Shown: positions 9,504 through 18,667, counted from the stretch's first letter. The stretch: DNA of 64,000 bases from Sphingopyxis sp. OPL5 (GCF_003797775.2 NZ_CP060725.1:3218001-3282000); one strand, 5' to 3'. Numbers and translations are program-made. The notes: a model not told the origin generated them from the sequence alone.

Positions 9504-10478
9504 ATGGCCAGCGTCGCGCTCCTTTCCAATCCACGCTCGACCGGCAACCGTGCTCTGTTGCCGCGGGTGCGGGAAATCTGCGCGGCGCATCCCGACATAT
9601 TCCATTATGAGGTCGAGGACGTCGACCAGATCGGCGAGGCGATCCGCACCATCGCGATGGTGTCCCCGCGCATCATCGTCGTCAACGGCGGCGACGGCAC
9701 GGTCCAGGCGGCGCTGACCGAACTCTATTCGGGCGATTATTTCGGCGGTTCGCCGCCGCCGGTCGCGGTGCTGCCCAACGGCAAGACCAATTTGATCGCG
9801 CTCGACCTGGGCGCCGAGGGCGATCCGCTGAAGGCGCTCGAACGCGTGATCGAACTGGTCGAGACCGGCCGGATCGAGGATCATGTGATCCAGCGCCAGC
9901 TGATCTCGCTCGACAGCGGCGGCGAAGCGCGGCCGGTGCTCGGCATGTTCCTCGGCGGCGCCTATCTGGCCGATGTGATGCTCTATTGCCGCAACCGCAT
10001 CTATCCGCTCGGCCTGCCCAACGGGCTGTCGCACGTTCTGGCAGCGGTCCTCGGGCTGTTCGCGATGCTGCTGGGAATCGGCGGCGGGCGGCTGCCGCCC
10101 AAGCCGCAGCCGATGATCGTGTCGTTGATCCGCCAGGGCGAACTTCACGGCAAATTCTCGCTGTTGATCGTCACCACGCTCGAAAAGCTGCTGCTCAGCA
10201 TCCGCACCAACGACAGTCCGGGCCCGCGCGGCCAGATGAAGCTGCTCGCGGTCGAGCGCGGCGCCGGCGCGCTGTTCCGCATGCTTGGCGCGACCTTGCG
10301 CGGAACGCTCGGGCAAAATCCGCTCGAAGGCGTGCATTTCCAGCAGGGCGACGAAATCCGGATCGAGGGCGAGCGGTCGAACGTCATCCTCGACGGCGAG
10401 ATTTTTATCGCCAAGTCGGGGCGCCCGATCGTCCTGACCTCGACCCAGCCGGTTCCCTTCCTGCGGCTCGCCGCCTGA
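9504..10478 (+). CDS. Diacylglycerol/ceramide kinase-like lipid kinase
   Basis: 324 residues with the DAGK catalytic fold. Key motifs are SNPRSTGN near residue 8 and the nucleotide-binding GGDGT at residues 62-66, with PNGKTN at about 92-97. There is a hydrophobic patch at about residues 180-200. The family phosphorylates diacylglycerol, sphingoid bases or ceramide. Here it sits between a DUF2141 protein and a Tam41-like protein, eight bases before the latter, and 3 kb from serine palmitoyltransferase; ceramide is therefore a good candidate substrate. That assignment is from context, not from substrate-specifying residues. Confidence 0.85.
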   Translation: MASVALLSNPRSTGNRALLPRVREICAAHPDIFHYEVEDVDQIGEAIRTIAMVSPRIIVVNGGDGTVQAALTELYSGDYFGGSPPPVAVLPNGKTNLIALDLGAEGDPLKALERVIELVETGRIEDHVIQRQLISLDSGGEARPVLGMFLGGAYLADVMLYCRNRIYPLGLPNGLSHVLAAVLGLFAMLLGIGGGRLPPKPQPMIVSLIRQGELHGKFSLLIVTTLEKLLLSIRTNDSPGPRGQMKLLAVERGAGALFRMLGATLRGTLGQNPLEGVHFQQGDEIRIEGERSNVILDGEIFIAKSGRPIVLTSTQPVPFLRLAA

Positions 10479-10486
10479 GCCTCGTC

Positions 10487-11350
10487 ATGCACGACAGCCT
10501 GACCGATCTGGTCCGCGCCGAACTCGCCACCCCCGTCGATCCGCGCGCGCGCGTGATGGCCGCGGCGATCGCGGCGCAATATCCCGGCTCGGCGCGCGCG
10601 GTGCTGTTTTACGGCAGCTGCCTGCGCGAAACCCAGCTTGACGGGCTGATGCTCGATTTCTACCTGATCGTGTCCGACTATGGCGACGCCTATGGCCGGC
10701 GCTGGATGGCGGCGGCGAACCGGCTGATCCCGCCGAACGTCTTTCCGTTCCAGCACGACGGGCTGATCGCCAAATATGCGGTGCTGAGCGAAGCCGACTT
10801 CCACCGCCTGAACGGGTCCGAGACGCGCAACGTGTCGGTCTGGGCGCGCTTCGCCCAGCCGTCGCGGCTGGTGTGGGTGGTCGACGACACCGCGCGCGAC
10901 CGCGCGATCGCCGCGGTGTCGCGCGCCGCGCCGACGTTGCTTGCCGCCGCTGGCGCGGTCGATGGCGAGCAACCGCTCGACTGGTGGCGCCGCGCCTTCG
11001 CGCTCACTTACTCGGCCGAGCTGCGCGCCGAACGCACCAGCCGGGCGCAGTCGGTGGTCGACGCGACCCCCGAACGCTATGCGCGCTTCAGCACCGCGGC
11101 GATGGCCGCGATCCCGGCGAATGCACGCGCCGGCGGCTGGATGCGCCGCCGCGCCGAAGGCAAGGCCCTCAGCATCGTCCGCCTCGCCAAGGCGAGCCTG
11201 ACCTATGCCGGCGGGATCGATTATCTGGCGTGGAAGATCAACCGCCACGCGGGAACCAAGATCGAGATCAAGCCCTGGCAGCGGCGATGGCCGCTGGTCG
11301 CGGCGCTGACGCTGGTGCCGCGATTGATGAAGAGCGGGGCGATACGGTAG
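10487..11350 (+). CDS. Tam41-like nucleotidyltransferase
   Basis: 287 residues. The segment YGSCLRETQ (residues 42-50) followed by LMLDFYLIVSDY (54-65) matches the G-S and Asp elements of the nucleotidyltransferase fold as found in mitochondrial Tam41 (CDP-diacylglycerol synthase), and GLIAKYAVLS (92-101) matches the Tam41 stretch usually reading LIKYGVIS. A substrate lipid made by the kinase just upstream, such as phosphatidate or ceramide 1-phosphate, could be joined to a nucleotide. It is the last gene of the operon, followed by a long palindromic repeat. The Tam41 relation is my reading of the motifs; I put it at moderate certainty. Confidence 0.6.
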   Translation: MHDSLTDLVRAELATPVDPRARVMAAAIAAQYPGSARAVLFYGSCLRETQLDGLMLDFYLIVSDYGDAYGRRWMAAANRLIPPNVFPFQHDGLIAKYAVLSEADFHRLNGSETRNVSVWARFAQPSRLVWVVDDTARDRAIAAVSRAAPTLLAAAGAVDGEQPLDWWRRAFALTYSAELRAERTSRAQSVVDATPERYARFSTAAMAAIPANARAGGWMRRRAEGKALSIVRLAKASLTYAGGIDYLAWKINRHAGTKIEIKPWQRRWPLVAALTLVPRLMKSGAIR

Positions 11351-11368
11351 CGGCCGCTAGCGGGCGTA

Positions 11369-11517
11369 GATCCTCCCTGCGGCGAAGCCGTGGGGAGGGG
11401 GACCGCCGCGAAGCGGTGGTGGAGGGGCCGCGGCGCCGCACCGACGCCTGACGGCGTCGGCCCCTCCGTCAGCCCTACGGGCTGCCACCTCCCCATCGCT
11501 GCGCGACAGGGAGGATC
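11369..11517. repeat. Long imperfect palindromic intergenic repeat, about 149 bases
   Basis: The ends are GATCCTCCCTG (11369-11379) and CAGGGAGGATC (11507-11517), exact inverted copies. The interior holds nested GC-rich hairpins (for example ACCGCCGCGAAGCGGTGGT at about 11402-11420). It sits between the convergent ends of the Tam41-like gene and the hybrid histidine kinase gene, where it could stop transcription in both directions. Its size and perfect terminal arms suggest a non-autonomous mobile repeat. Confidence 0.75.
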
Positions 11518-11556
11518 GCCAATGTCCGCTCTCCACCCCCGACCAGCGACCCAACC

Positions 11557-13518
11557 TCAGCCGAATGCCGCGATCTTTTCCGTCGGCCGCGGTTCACCGC
11601 TCCGCCGGATCGCCTGATCGAGCTGGGTCAGGGTGAAGGGCTTGCGCAGCACGTCATGGTCGCCGAACGCGGCGACCTCGCTCGCGTCGCCGGCGAAGCC
11701 GGTCACGAACAGCACCGCCAGCGCCGGCCAGCGCTCCTTCAGTTCGGCGACGAGTTCGGGGCCGGTGAGGTCGGGCATCAGTACGTCGGACAGGATCAGG
11801 TCGAAGCCGTGTTTTTCGACCAGCGCCGCGGCGTCGCGCGGATCGTTGCACGCGACCGCGCGGTGCCCCAGTTCCTCGACCGCCTCGACCGTCGCGGTGA
11901 GCACGCGCGGATCGTCCTCGACGACCAATATATGCAGCGCTTCGCTTGCGGCCTCGGTCGCGGCCACCGGCGATGCGACGATTTCGGTCGGCATGGCTTC
12001 GGGCCGCTTGATCACCGGCAGCAGCATCGCGACGCTGGTGCCTTCGCCCTCGGTCGACTGGATCTGCACCTCGCCGTCGGACTGGCGGCAGAAAGCGAAG
12101 ACCTGGCTCATGCCGAGGCCGGTGCCCTGTCCCGCAGGCTTGGTGGTGTAGAAGGGGTCGAAGACGCGTTCGAGCACATCGGGCGACATGCCGCAGCCGG
12201 TATCGATTACCTGCACCGCGAGCGCTGCGGGTTCATCCTCGCCGTCGCCGAGCGTCCGGATCGTCAGCGAACCATGGCTCTCCATCGCATCGCGCGCATT
12301 GACCGCGAGGTTGAGCAGCGCATTTTCGAACTGCTGGCGGTCGAGCCACGCCGCGAGTCCCGGCGCCTGCAGGTCGAGCGTCAGCGCGATGCGGTCGCCG
12401 ATCGTGCGTTCGATCAGTTCGGCAAAGGCGGCGATGCTGTCGTCGACCACCATCATCTCGGGCCGTGCGGGTTCCGACCGCGCGAAGGCGAGCAGGCGGC
12501 GGGTCAGGTCGGCGGCGCGGTTGGCGCCGTCGAGCGCATTGTGGATGTGTCGCTGCGCCTTGTCGGGCGCGTCGGCGAGCCAGCGCTGCGCGAGTTCGAG
12601 CCCGCCAACGACGACCGCCAGCATATTGTTGAAGTCGTGTGCGATGCCGCCGGTCAGCTGGCCGACCGCCTCCATCTTCTGGGCTTGGCGCAGCTGGTCC
12701 TCGGCCACCGCGCGCTCGGTCATCTCGTTGCGCAGCGCGAGGTTCGCCTGAGCCAGCTCGGCGGTGCGGTCGGCGACTGCGGCTTCGAGCTGGGTTGCGC
12801 GGTCGGTCTCGGCGAATTGTTCGCGGCGCGCCAGTCGGCGATCGCCCTCGGCGCGGATCAGCGAAAAGGTTGCGGCGATGGCGATGATCGCGGCGGCGGC
12901 ACCGAGCAGCGAAAATAGCAGGATCGCCTGGTTGAGGCTGTCGCGGTCCGAGGCGGCAAGGCGATTGCGCTCGGCGAGCAGGGTGCGCTCGTTCTGGATC
13001 AACTGAGTCAGCAAGCGGTCGATGCGGATCAGCGCGACGTCGTGGCCCGCGGCGTTATATTTTGAGATCGCCGCGATCGTCTGCCGGTAGTTGGCGCTGA
13101 GCGCCGCGTCGCCGAGTTGCGCGCCGCGGCGGTCGAGTTCGGTCGTCAACTGCCCGACCAGTTCGGCCGCCTTGGGATTGTCGCGGACGTTGCGCCGCAG
13201 CAATGTCAGATATTGGCGCGCGAGGCCCCATTGCTGCTGATAGACGCGGCCATCCTCTTTCTGCAGCCCGACCGCGAAACGCCCGAGCGCCGCCTCCGAC
13301 CGCGCGAGCGCGGCGTCGAGGCTGCGCGTTTGCGATATGACTTCGAGGCTGTGGGCCTGCCAGCCGAGCGAGCGGTCGTAATTGTCGTTGGCGCGGGTCA
13401 CGAGCAGGACGAGCGCGACGACGACCCCGACGAGGATCGCGCCGACGCCGATCGTCAGCCAGAAGCGGAGACGCTCCCGCCGGCCATCGTTTTCGCTGTC
13501 ATAATCCCGCTCGAACAC
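11557..13518 (-). CDS. Hybrid sensor histidine kinase/response regulator
   Basis: 653 residues. Membrane helix 1 is at about 20-41 and helix 2 at about 196-221, bracketing a helical periplasmic sensor of CHASE3 type. A coiled coil at about 240-285 leads to the HisKA domain with phospho-accepting His294 (GGIAHDFNN). The ATPase domain has N boxes ([12 protein letters not shown], 401-412), G1 (DTGCGM) and G2 (GQGTGLGM). A C-terminal receiver at about 528-645 has acceptor Asp578 and the RKPF lysine. It would phosphorylate its own receiver; no output domain is present, so a partner is needed. It lies between the lipid kinase operon and spt on the spt strand, but 113 bases before spt is transcribed, so cotranscription would run spt first. 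Confidence 0.92.
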   Translation of the reverse strand: MFERDYDSENDGRRERLRFWLTIGVGAILVGVVVALVLLVTRANDNYDRSLGWQAHSLEVISQTRSLDAALARSEAALGRFAVGLQKEDGRVYQQQWGLARQYLTLLRRNVRDNPKAAELVGQLTTELDRRGAQLGDAALSANYRQTIAAISKYNAAGHDVALIRIDRLLTQLIQNERTLLAERNRLAASDRDSLNQAILLFSLLGAAAAIIAIAATFSLIRAEGDRRLARREQFAETDRATQLEAAVADRTAELAQANLALRNEMTERAVAEDQLRQAQKMEAVGQLTGGIAHDFNNMLAVVVGGLELAQRWLADAPDKAQRHIHNALDGANRAADLTRRLLAFARSEPARPEMMVVDDSIAAFAELIERTIGDRIALTLDLQAPGLAAWLDRQQFENALLNLAVNARDAMESHGSLTIRTLGDGEDEPAALAVQVIDTGCGMSPDVLERVFDPFYTTKPAGQGTGLGMSQVFAFCRQSDGEVQIQSTEGEGTSVAMLLPVIKRPEAMPTEIVASPVAATEAASEALHILVVEDDPRVLTATVEAVEELGHRAVACNDPRDAAALVEKHGFDLILSDVLMPDLTGPELVAELKERWPALAVLFVTGFAGDASEVAAFGDHDVLRKPFTLTQLDQAIRRSGEPRPTEKIAAFG

Positions 13519-13631
13519 CCGGCGCTTGTACCGGACAAGCGCCGCGTGGAAAAGCCGCGAACGAGTCGCCGGGCGTCGGCCTCGTCAACTCGCCCCGAAA
13601 ATGAGTCCGCTGGTCGGCCAGCCCACTCGAT

Positions 13632-14834
13632 TCAGCTGATAATGCCGACGCGTTTGCCCGCACGTTCGAAGCGGCCGAGGATTTCGCCGACCTGTTCGCT
13701 GCTATGCTCGGCGCAGAGCGAACAGCGCAGCAAGGTCATGCCCGCCGGGGTTGCGGGCGGACGCGCGAGATTGACGTAGAGCCCCTCTTCGAGCAGTGCT
13801 TCCCACATCATCGCGCCCTGTTCGAGGTCGGGCATGATGACCGCGATAATCGCCGACTGCGGCTCTTCGGTGCCGAGCGTGAAGCCGAGATCGCGCAGAC
13901 CCTTGTGCAGCAGCTTCGAATTTTCCCACAGATGGGCGCGCTTGTTCGACCCGTGCATCAGCTTGCGGATGCTCGTCGCCGCGGTCGCGACGACGCTCGG
14001 CGGCAGCGAGGCGGTGAACACATAGGGACGGCAGACGAGCCGCAGGATTTCGAACTTCGGATGGTTCGACACGCAGAAGCCGCCGACGGTGCCGACGCTC
14101 TTGCTGAACGTGCCGATGACGAAGTCGACGTCGTCGAGCACGCCCTGCGCCTCGGCGACGCCGCGGCCATGTTCGCCGATGAAGCCCATCGAATGCGCCT
14201 CGTCGACCAGCACCATCGCGCCGGCTTCCTTCGAGACGCGGATCATCTCTTTCAGCGGCGCGATGTCGCCGAGCATCGAATAGACGCCCTCGAGCACGAC
14301 AAGCTTGCCTGCCTCGGGCGGCAGGCGCTTCAGGCGCTTTTCAAGCGCTTCGACGTCGTTGTGGCGGAACGCGACGATTTCGGCATTGCCCATCGCGCAG
14401 CCGTCATAGATCGACGCATGGCTGTCGATGTCGAGGATGACATAGTCGCCCTTGCCCGCGATCGTCGAAATGATCCCGAGATTCGCCTGGTACCCGGTCG
14501 AGAACACCATGGCATGATCCATGGCGTAAAATTCCTTGAGCGCCTCTTCGCACTCCTTGTGGCCCTGATAGGTGCCGTTGAGGACGCGGCTGCCGGTGGT
14601 GCCGCTGCCGAACTTGTCGAGCGCATCCTTGCCCGCGGCGATGACGTCCTCGTCGAAGGTCATGCCCATATAATTATAGGTGCCGAGCAGGATCGTCTCG
14701 CGCCCGTTGCAGATCGCGACGGTCGGCGAGACGACTTTCTCCATCACCAGATTATACGGATCGGTGACGCCGGTCGCGAGCAGATCCTCGCGCTGCTGGA
14801 TCAGCGGATCGAATTTCGAAAAAAGGTCGGTCAT
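13632..14834 (-). CDS. spt: Serine palmitoyltransferase
   Basis: 400 residues of the alpha-oxoamine synthase family of PLP enzymes. It condenses L-serine with palmitoyl-CoA (or acyl-ACP) to 3-ketodihydrosphingosine, the first step of sphingolipid synthesis, in the cytosol. Visible PLP features are Lys245 in GTFSKSVGTVGGF, His139 in DIDSHASIYDG that stacks on the cofactor, and Asp211/His214 in VDEAHSMGF. The C-terminal RPYVFTASLPPSV and VNLARPPATP match the Sphingomonas enzyme closely. The Met chosen gives the known N-terminal start; a longer frame reads into a palindromic repeat. The acyl carrier protein gene lies about 95 bases upstream on the same strand. Confidence 0.95.
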   Translation of the reverse strand: MTDLFSKFDPLIQQREDLLATGVTDPYNLVMEKVVSPTVAICNGRETILLGTYNYMGMTFDEDVIAAGKDALDKFGSGTTGSRVLNGTYQGHKECEEALKEFYAMDHAMVFSTGYQANLGIISTIAGKGDYVILDIDSHASIYDGCAMGNAEIVAFRHNDVEALEKRLKRLPPEAGKLVVLEGVYSMLGDIAPLKEMIRVSKEAGAMVLVDEAHSMGFIGEHGRGVAEAQGVLDDVDFVIGTFSKSVGTVGGFCVSNHPKFEILRLVCRPYVFTASLPPSVVATAATSIRKLMHGSNKRAHLWENSKLLHKGLRDLGFTLGTEEPQSAIIAVIMPDLEQGAMMWEALLEEGLYVNLARPPATPAGMTLLRCSLCAEHSSEQVGEILGRFERAGKRVGIIS

Positions 14835-14847
14835 TTTTGGTCTTCCG

Positions 14848-14921
14848 TGTTCCCCGGCGCAAGCCGGGGTCCAGATGAGTGGCGCGATATCGCATGGACC
14901 CCGGCGTTCTCCGGGGAACAC
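14848..14921. repeat. Inverted repeat within the acp-spt operon
   Basis: Two arms, GTTCCCCGGCGCAAGCCGGGGTCCA (about 14849-14873) and its near-inverse TGGACCCCGGCGTTCTCCGGGGAAC (14895-14919), surround a 20-base spacer. Each arm is itself a hairpin. The element lies between the acyl carrier protein stop and the spt start, where the RNA hairpin could tune the ratio of the two products. Confidence 0.8.
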
Positions 14922-14928
14922 AAAGCTA

Positions 14929-15165
14929 TCAGCCCTGCAGCTTTTCGACCGCGGCGATCAGCTGGCCGACGGTTTCGATCTCTGCCTGCATGTTCATGCT
15001 GATGATGATGTCGAAGGTGTCCTCGACCTCGGCGACAAAATCCATCACCGTCAGGCTGTCCCATTCGAGATCGCCGGCAAAGGTGGTGGCGTCGGTCAGC
15101 TCGACGCCCTTCTTGTTGAACGGTTCGATCAGGCCGTGGATCTGGTCGGTGAGGGCGGTGCTCAT
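14929..15165 (-). CDS. Acyl carrier protein of the sphingolipid pathway
   Basis: 78 residues with the phosphopantetheine site WDSLTVMD (Asp36-Ser37), which is a variant of the common DSL. It is acidic and helical as expected. A dedicated acyl carrier protein next to serine palmitoyltransferase is known from Caulobacter and other sphingolipid-making alphaproteobacteria, where it is thought to present the acyl group to the synthase. It precedes spt on the same strand, separated by a palindromic repeat. The start at MSTALTDQIHG gives a normal ACP length. Confidence 0.92.
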   Translation of the reverse strand: MSTALTDQIHGLIEPFNKKGVELTDATTFAGDLEWDSLTVMDFVAEVEDTFDIIISMNMQAEIETVGQLIAAVEKLQG

Positions 15166-15327
15166 GGGTGCGTCCCTTTAAGGAAATAAACTTGCGCGCG
15201 GGCATGCCGCGCTGTCCCCTGCTTGGCAAGCGAATGCGGCGGGATTCGGGCAGCATCTTGCCCGCGCCGGACGGACGTGCCATCGCTGCTGCGGGTCGCA
15301 CCACACAGGCATGGCAGGGGCAAGCCG

Positions 15328-15918
15328 ATGGACGACAAGGCCAGCGAGACCAGGAACCCGACCGGGGCGGCAGCGCCGCCGCCCGCGATCAGCTTTCCGC
15401 CGAACGCGGTCCATCTGGTGCGCACCAACCAGCAGATCACGCTGACGCTGTCGCAGATGGCCGATCAAAAGGCGTCGATCCTGATGGGGGCGACCTTCGT
15501 CGTCTTCACCCTCGCGATCGGGCAGGCGCGCGCCGGGGCGGGCGCGCTCGCGGTGCCGCTGGCGATCCTCGCGACCTTTTCCTTCCTGTCGGCGCTGCTC
15601 GCGATCTCGGCGGTGCTGCCGCGCGTGGGAAAGGCGCCGCCGATCGTCTATCGCGACGGCAAGGACCACAGCAATATCCTGTTCTTCGGGCGCTTTTCGC
15701 AGATGGAGGAGGATGAGTTTATCGACGCGGTGAAGACGCGGCTGCGCACCGAGGAAGATATTTACGAAACGATGCTGCGCGACACCTATCAGAACGGCAT
15801 CGTGCTGGCGCGGCGCAAATATCGCTATCTGGCCTATGCCTATCGGCTGTTCGTTGTCGGGCTGACCGCGACCTTCATCGCCTTTGCGGTCGAAATGGCG
15901 ATGCTGTGGAGCAAATGA
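15328..15918 (+). CDS. Pycsar-effector-like (PycTM, DUF5706-type) membrane protein
   Basis: 196 residues. TNQQITLTLSQMADQKASIL runs into a first membrane helix (about 44-62), a second follows near 66-90, and a third lies near 168-190 at the C-terminus. The ADQKAS-IL segment ahead of helix 1 and the soluble part between helices 2 and 3 match the PycTM/DUF5706 family, whose best-known members are membrane effectors of Pycsar phage defence. The start is chosen for the AGGGG seven bases upstream. A TIR protein gene follows after 23 bases. No cyclase or cyclic-nucleotide synthase is adjacent, so a defence role is not shown. Confidence 0.7.
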   Translation: MDDKASETRNPTGAAAPPPAISFPPNAVHLVRTNQQITLTLSQMADQKASILMGATFVVFTLAIGQARAGAGALAVPLAILATFSFLSALLAISAVLPRVGKAPPIVYRDGKDHSNILFFGRFSQMEEDEFIDAVKTRLRTEEDIYETMLRDTYQNGIVLARRKYRYLAYAYRLFVVGLTATFIAFAVEMAMLWSK

Positions 15919-15941
15919 CGGCGTGAAGCATTAGGCCAAAG

Positions 15942-17135
15942 ATGACCGACGTCTTCATCAGCTACAAGCGCGAGGAGCGGGCGCGCTGCGTCGCGATCTA
16001 CAACGCGCTCGTCGACCTGAAACTATCGGTGTGGTTCGACGCGCATATCGAACCCGGTACCGATTTCGACCGCGAGATCGAGCGCGAGGTGCGCGGAGCC
16101 AGCGCGGTGCTCGTGCTCTGGTCCGAACGCGCCGCCGACAGCGACTGGATCCGCGCCGAGGCGCGGACCGGGCGGCAGACGAACCGGCTGGTCGCGATCC
16201 GGCTCGACGATTGCCTGCCGCCGCTCGAATTCGCGTCGGTGCAGGCGATCGACCTGTTCGACGCGCCCGACTTCCAGTCGGGTGAGGGCTGGCGGCAGAT
16301 CGTGACGCGGATCGGACGGCTTGCCGGGCGGCCGGGACTTGGTGACTATGTTCGCTGCGAACAGGATGCCGACGCCGATCGCTGGCGCGGCTGGATCGCC
16401 GCCAACCCCGATGACCCGCTGGTCGACAAGGCGAAGCAGCGGCTGGCGCTGCTGATCCGGCCCGAGCCCGCCTTATCCCTGGCGCAAGCCACGGCGCCCG
16501 CAGCCGATATCGCGCCGCCGGCGACCTCCATCCCGACACCGGCACCAGCCGAATCCGCCGCCGTATCCCCGCTATCATGGATAGGTCGTCACGGCTGGAC
16601 CGTCGCAATCGCCGTGCTGCTGTTGTTCGGTACGATCGCGCTTTTCGATCGTTTCACGACCAGCGACAAGGCACAGAATGCGGCAATCGACGGCCCGCTG
16701 TCCGAACGTCCGTCGCAAGGCGTGCCTGTGCCGAACAATCCCGCCGCCGCCCCGGCCGCGACCGGGGTGGCGGGAAAGGACAAACCCGCGCGGTGCCCCG
16801 GAACCAATCCCTTTCGCATCGCCGCCTTGCCCGGGCGTACCGATCTGCAACCGCAATGGAAGCAGGCGGCCGACAGCGCCTGGCTCGCATGGCGGAATTG
16901 TCCGGGTCTGGTCGTTGTCGAGGGTCATGTGGAAAAGGGCGGTAACAGCCGCGACGCATCGAACATGGCCATTAAAATGGCGGAACAACTCGCGCTGAAG
17001 GGGATTCCGGAAGGAACATTGACCTGGACCGGCAAAGGCGCGGAGACACCGCTGCCAGGCCGCGACCCAGGCGATGCGGCGAACCGGCGCGTCGAAATCT
17101 ATCTGATGGAGCCCTATCACCCCGGCCTGCGCTGA
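15942..17135 (+). CDS. TIR domain - transmembrane - OmpA-like fusion protein
   Basis: 397 residues. An N-terminal TIR domain (1-130) starts VFISYKREE and has the SDWIRAEAR stretch with Glu73 in the place of the catalytic glutamate of TIR NADases. A Pro/Ala-rich linker leads to one membrane helix (about 219-236). The C-terminal part (290-390) ends VEGHVEKGGN, then LTWTGKGAETPLPG and NRRVEIYL, the pattern of OmpA-like peptidoglycan-binding domains. The cytosolic TIR and periplasmic wall-binding parts would be joined across the inner membrane. It follows the PycTM-like gene by 23 bases, so the two are probably cotranscribed. Confidence 0.8.
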   Translation: MTDVFISYKREERARCVAIYNALVDLKLSVWFDAHIEPGTDFDREIEREVRGASAVLVLWSERAADSDWIRAEARTGRQTNRLVAIRLDDCLPPLEFASVQAIDLFDAPDFQSGEGWRQIVTRIGRLAGRPGLGDYVRCEQDADADRWRGWIAANPDDPLVDKAKQRLALLIRPEPALSLAQATAPAADIAPPATSIPTPAPAESAAVSPLSWIGRHGWTVAIAVLLLFGTIALFDRFTTSDKAQNAAIDGPLSERPSQGVPVPNNPAAAPAATGVAGKDKPARCPGTNPFRIAALPGRTDLQPQWKQAADSAWLAWRNCPGLVVVEGHVEKGGNSRDASNMAIKMAEQLALKGIPEGTLTWTGKGAETPLPGRDPGDAANRRVEIYLMEPYHPGLR

Positions 17136-17234
17136 TCGCTGAATGTGGCCAATATGCCACCATCGCCGACAATCTTGGGCCCGGCACCAACGCTCGATTG
17201 AAACCCCCTGCGGCCGCGCCTATTCGGGCCGGCT

Positions 17235-18632
17235 GTGTTGCAGACCGCCGCCCCCCTGACCGCGGATGTTCCGTCGGGTCTTCGCACCGAATTTCGGGCG
17301 ACGCTGGCGCTCGCCTGGCCGCTGGCGGCGGCGAACCTGTTGCAGATGCTCGTCCATGCGATCGACGTGATCTTCGTGGCGCGGCTCGGCGACGCGGCGC
17401 TCGCCGCCTCGTCGCTCGGCGTTTCGATCTTCGGGTTGCTGTTGTGGACCGGCTCGGGACTGGTCGGGGCGTCGGCGCCGCTGATCGCCGCCGAACTCGG
17501 CCGCCGCAAACATGCGGTGCGCGAGGTGCGGCGCACGGTGCGCATGGCGCTGTGGCTCAGCGCGCTCGTTGCCACGGTCTTCATGGGGATATGTGCGGCG
17601 GGCGGGCCGATCATGATCGCGACAGGGCAGGGCGCCGACATGTCGACGCGCGCCGCCGGGTTCCTGCTCATCTTGATGTGGGGCATGTTCCCGATGATCG
17701 CGGCGAGCGTGCTTCGGATCTTCGTCTCGGCGCTCGGCCGGCCGACGATCGCGACCGCGATCACCTTTGGTGCGCTCGGGGTCAACGCGCTCGGCAACTG
17801 GATGCTGGTGTTCGGCAATCTCGGCATGCCCGCGCTCGGCCTTCATGGCTCGGCGATCTCCAGTGTGATCACCAGCACGCTGATGCTGCTCGCTTATGTC
17901 TTCATCATCCAGTCCGACCGGCGGCTGCGGCGCTATCACCTGTTCGGCAACTGGTGGCGCAGCGAATGGACGCGCTTTTTCGAAATGTTGCGCATCGGCG
18001 CGCCGATCGCACTGACCATCCTGGCGGAGGCGGGGCTGTTCACCGGCGCCGCTTTCCTGATGGGCCGCATCGGCGAGGCGCAGCTTGCCGGCCACACGAT
18101 CGCGCTGCAGGTCGCGGCGCTGGCTTTCCAGATTCCCTTCGGCGTCGCGCAGGCGGCGACGATCCGTGTCGGCCTGGCCTATGGCGCGGGCGACCATCGC
18201 GGCATTTCCTATGCCGGTACCGCGGCGATGATACTCGGCATCGGCTTCATGGGCGTCACCGCGCTGACGATGTGGTTGTTCCCGTCGCTGGTGCTGTCGA
18301 TCTATGTCGACGTCGATGCCGCGAAGAACGCCGCGCTCGTCGGCTTCGCGATGCAGTTCCTGGTCGTCGCCGCCGCTTTCCAGCTGTTCGACGGGGCGCA
18401 GGCGGTCGCGGCGGGCGCGCTGCGCGGATTGCAGGACACGCGCACCCCGATGATCATCGCGATCTGCGGTTACTGGATCGGCGGTTATGGCACCGCGATC
18501 TACCTCGGCTTCTGGACGCCATGGGCCGGAGTCGGGGTGTGGATCGGGTTGGCGGTCGGGCTGGTGCTCGTTGCCGGGCTGCTGCTGCTGCGGTGGCGGA
18601 TGCGCGCCCGGCTCGGCCTGTTACCGGCCTGA
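17235..18632 (+). CDS. MATE family multidrug/organic cation antiporter
   Basis: 465 residues with about twelve membrane helices. The N-terminal LALAWPLAAANLLQMLVHAIDVIFVARLGDAALAAS is typical of the first MATE repeat; the second repeat begins near RIGAPIALTILAEAGLFTGAAFLMG. The family exports cationic drugs or metabolites using Na+ or H+ gradients. The start is uncertain: GTG at 17235 is followed directly by TTG, and no strong ribosome site precedes either. It lies 100 bases after the TIR fusion gene on the same strand. Confidence 0.92.
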   Translation: MLQTAAPLTADVPSGLRTEFRATLALAWPLAAANLLQMLVHAIDVIFVARLGDAALAASSLGVSIFGLLLWTGSGLVGASAPLIAAELGRRKHAVREVRRTVRMALWLSALVATVFMGICAAGGPIMIATGQGADMSTRAAGFLLILMWGMFPMIAASVLRIFVSALGRPTIATAITFGALGVNALGNWMLVFGNLGMPALGLHGSAISSVITSTLMLLAYVFIIQSDRRLRRYHLFGNWWRSEWTRFFEMLRIGAPIALTILAEAGLFTGAAFLMGRIGEAQLAGHTIALQVAALAFQIPFGVAQAATIRVGLAYGAGDHRGISYAGTAAMILGIGFMGVTALTMWLFPSLVLSIYVDVDAAKNAALVGFAMQFLVVAAAFQLFDGAQAVAAGALRGLQDTRTPMIIAICGYWIGGYGTAIYLGFWTPWAGVGVWIGLAVGLVLVAGLLLLRWRMRARLGLLPA

Positions 18633-18667
18633 CGCAAAAACTTCGCAAGAATCTTGTGGGAGTCGCC

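Noticed and set aside
15328..17135. A complete Pycsar or CBASS operon
   Set aside because: No cyclase, CD-NTase or nucleotide-binding domain is adjacent. Only effector-like parts are present, so a known system cannot be claimed.
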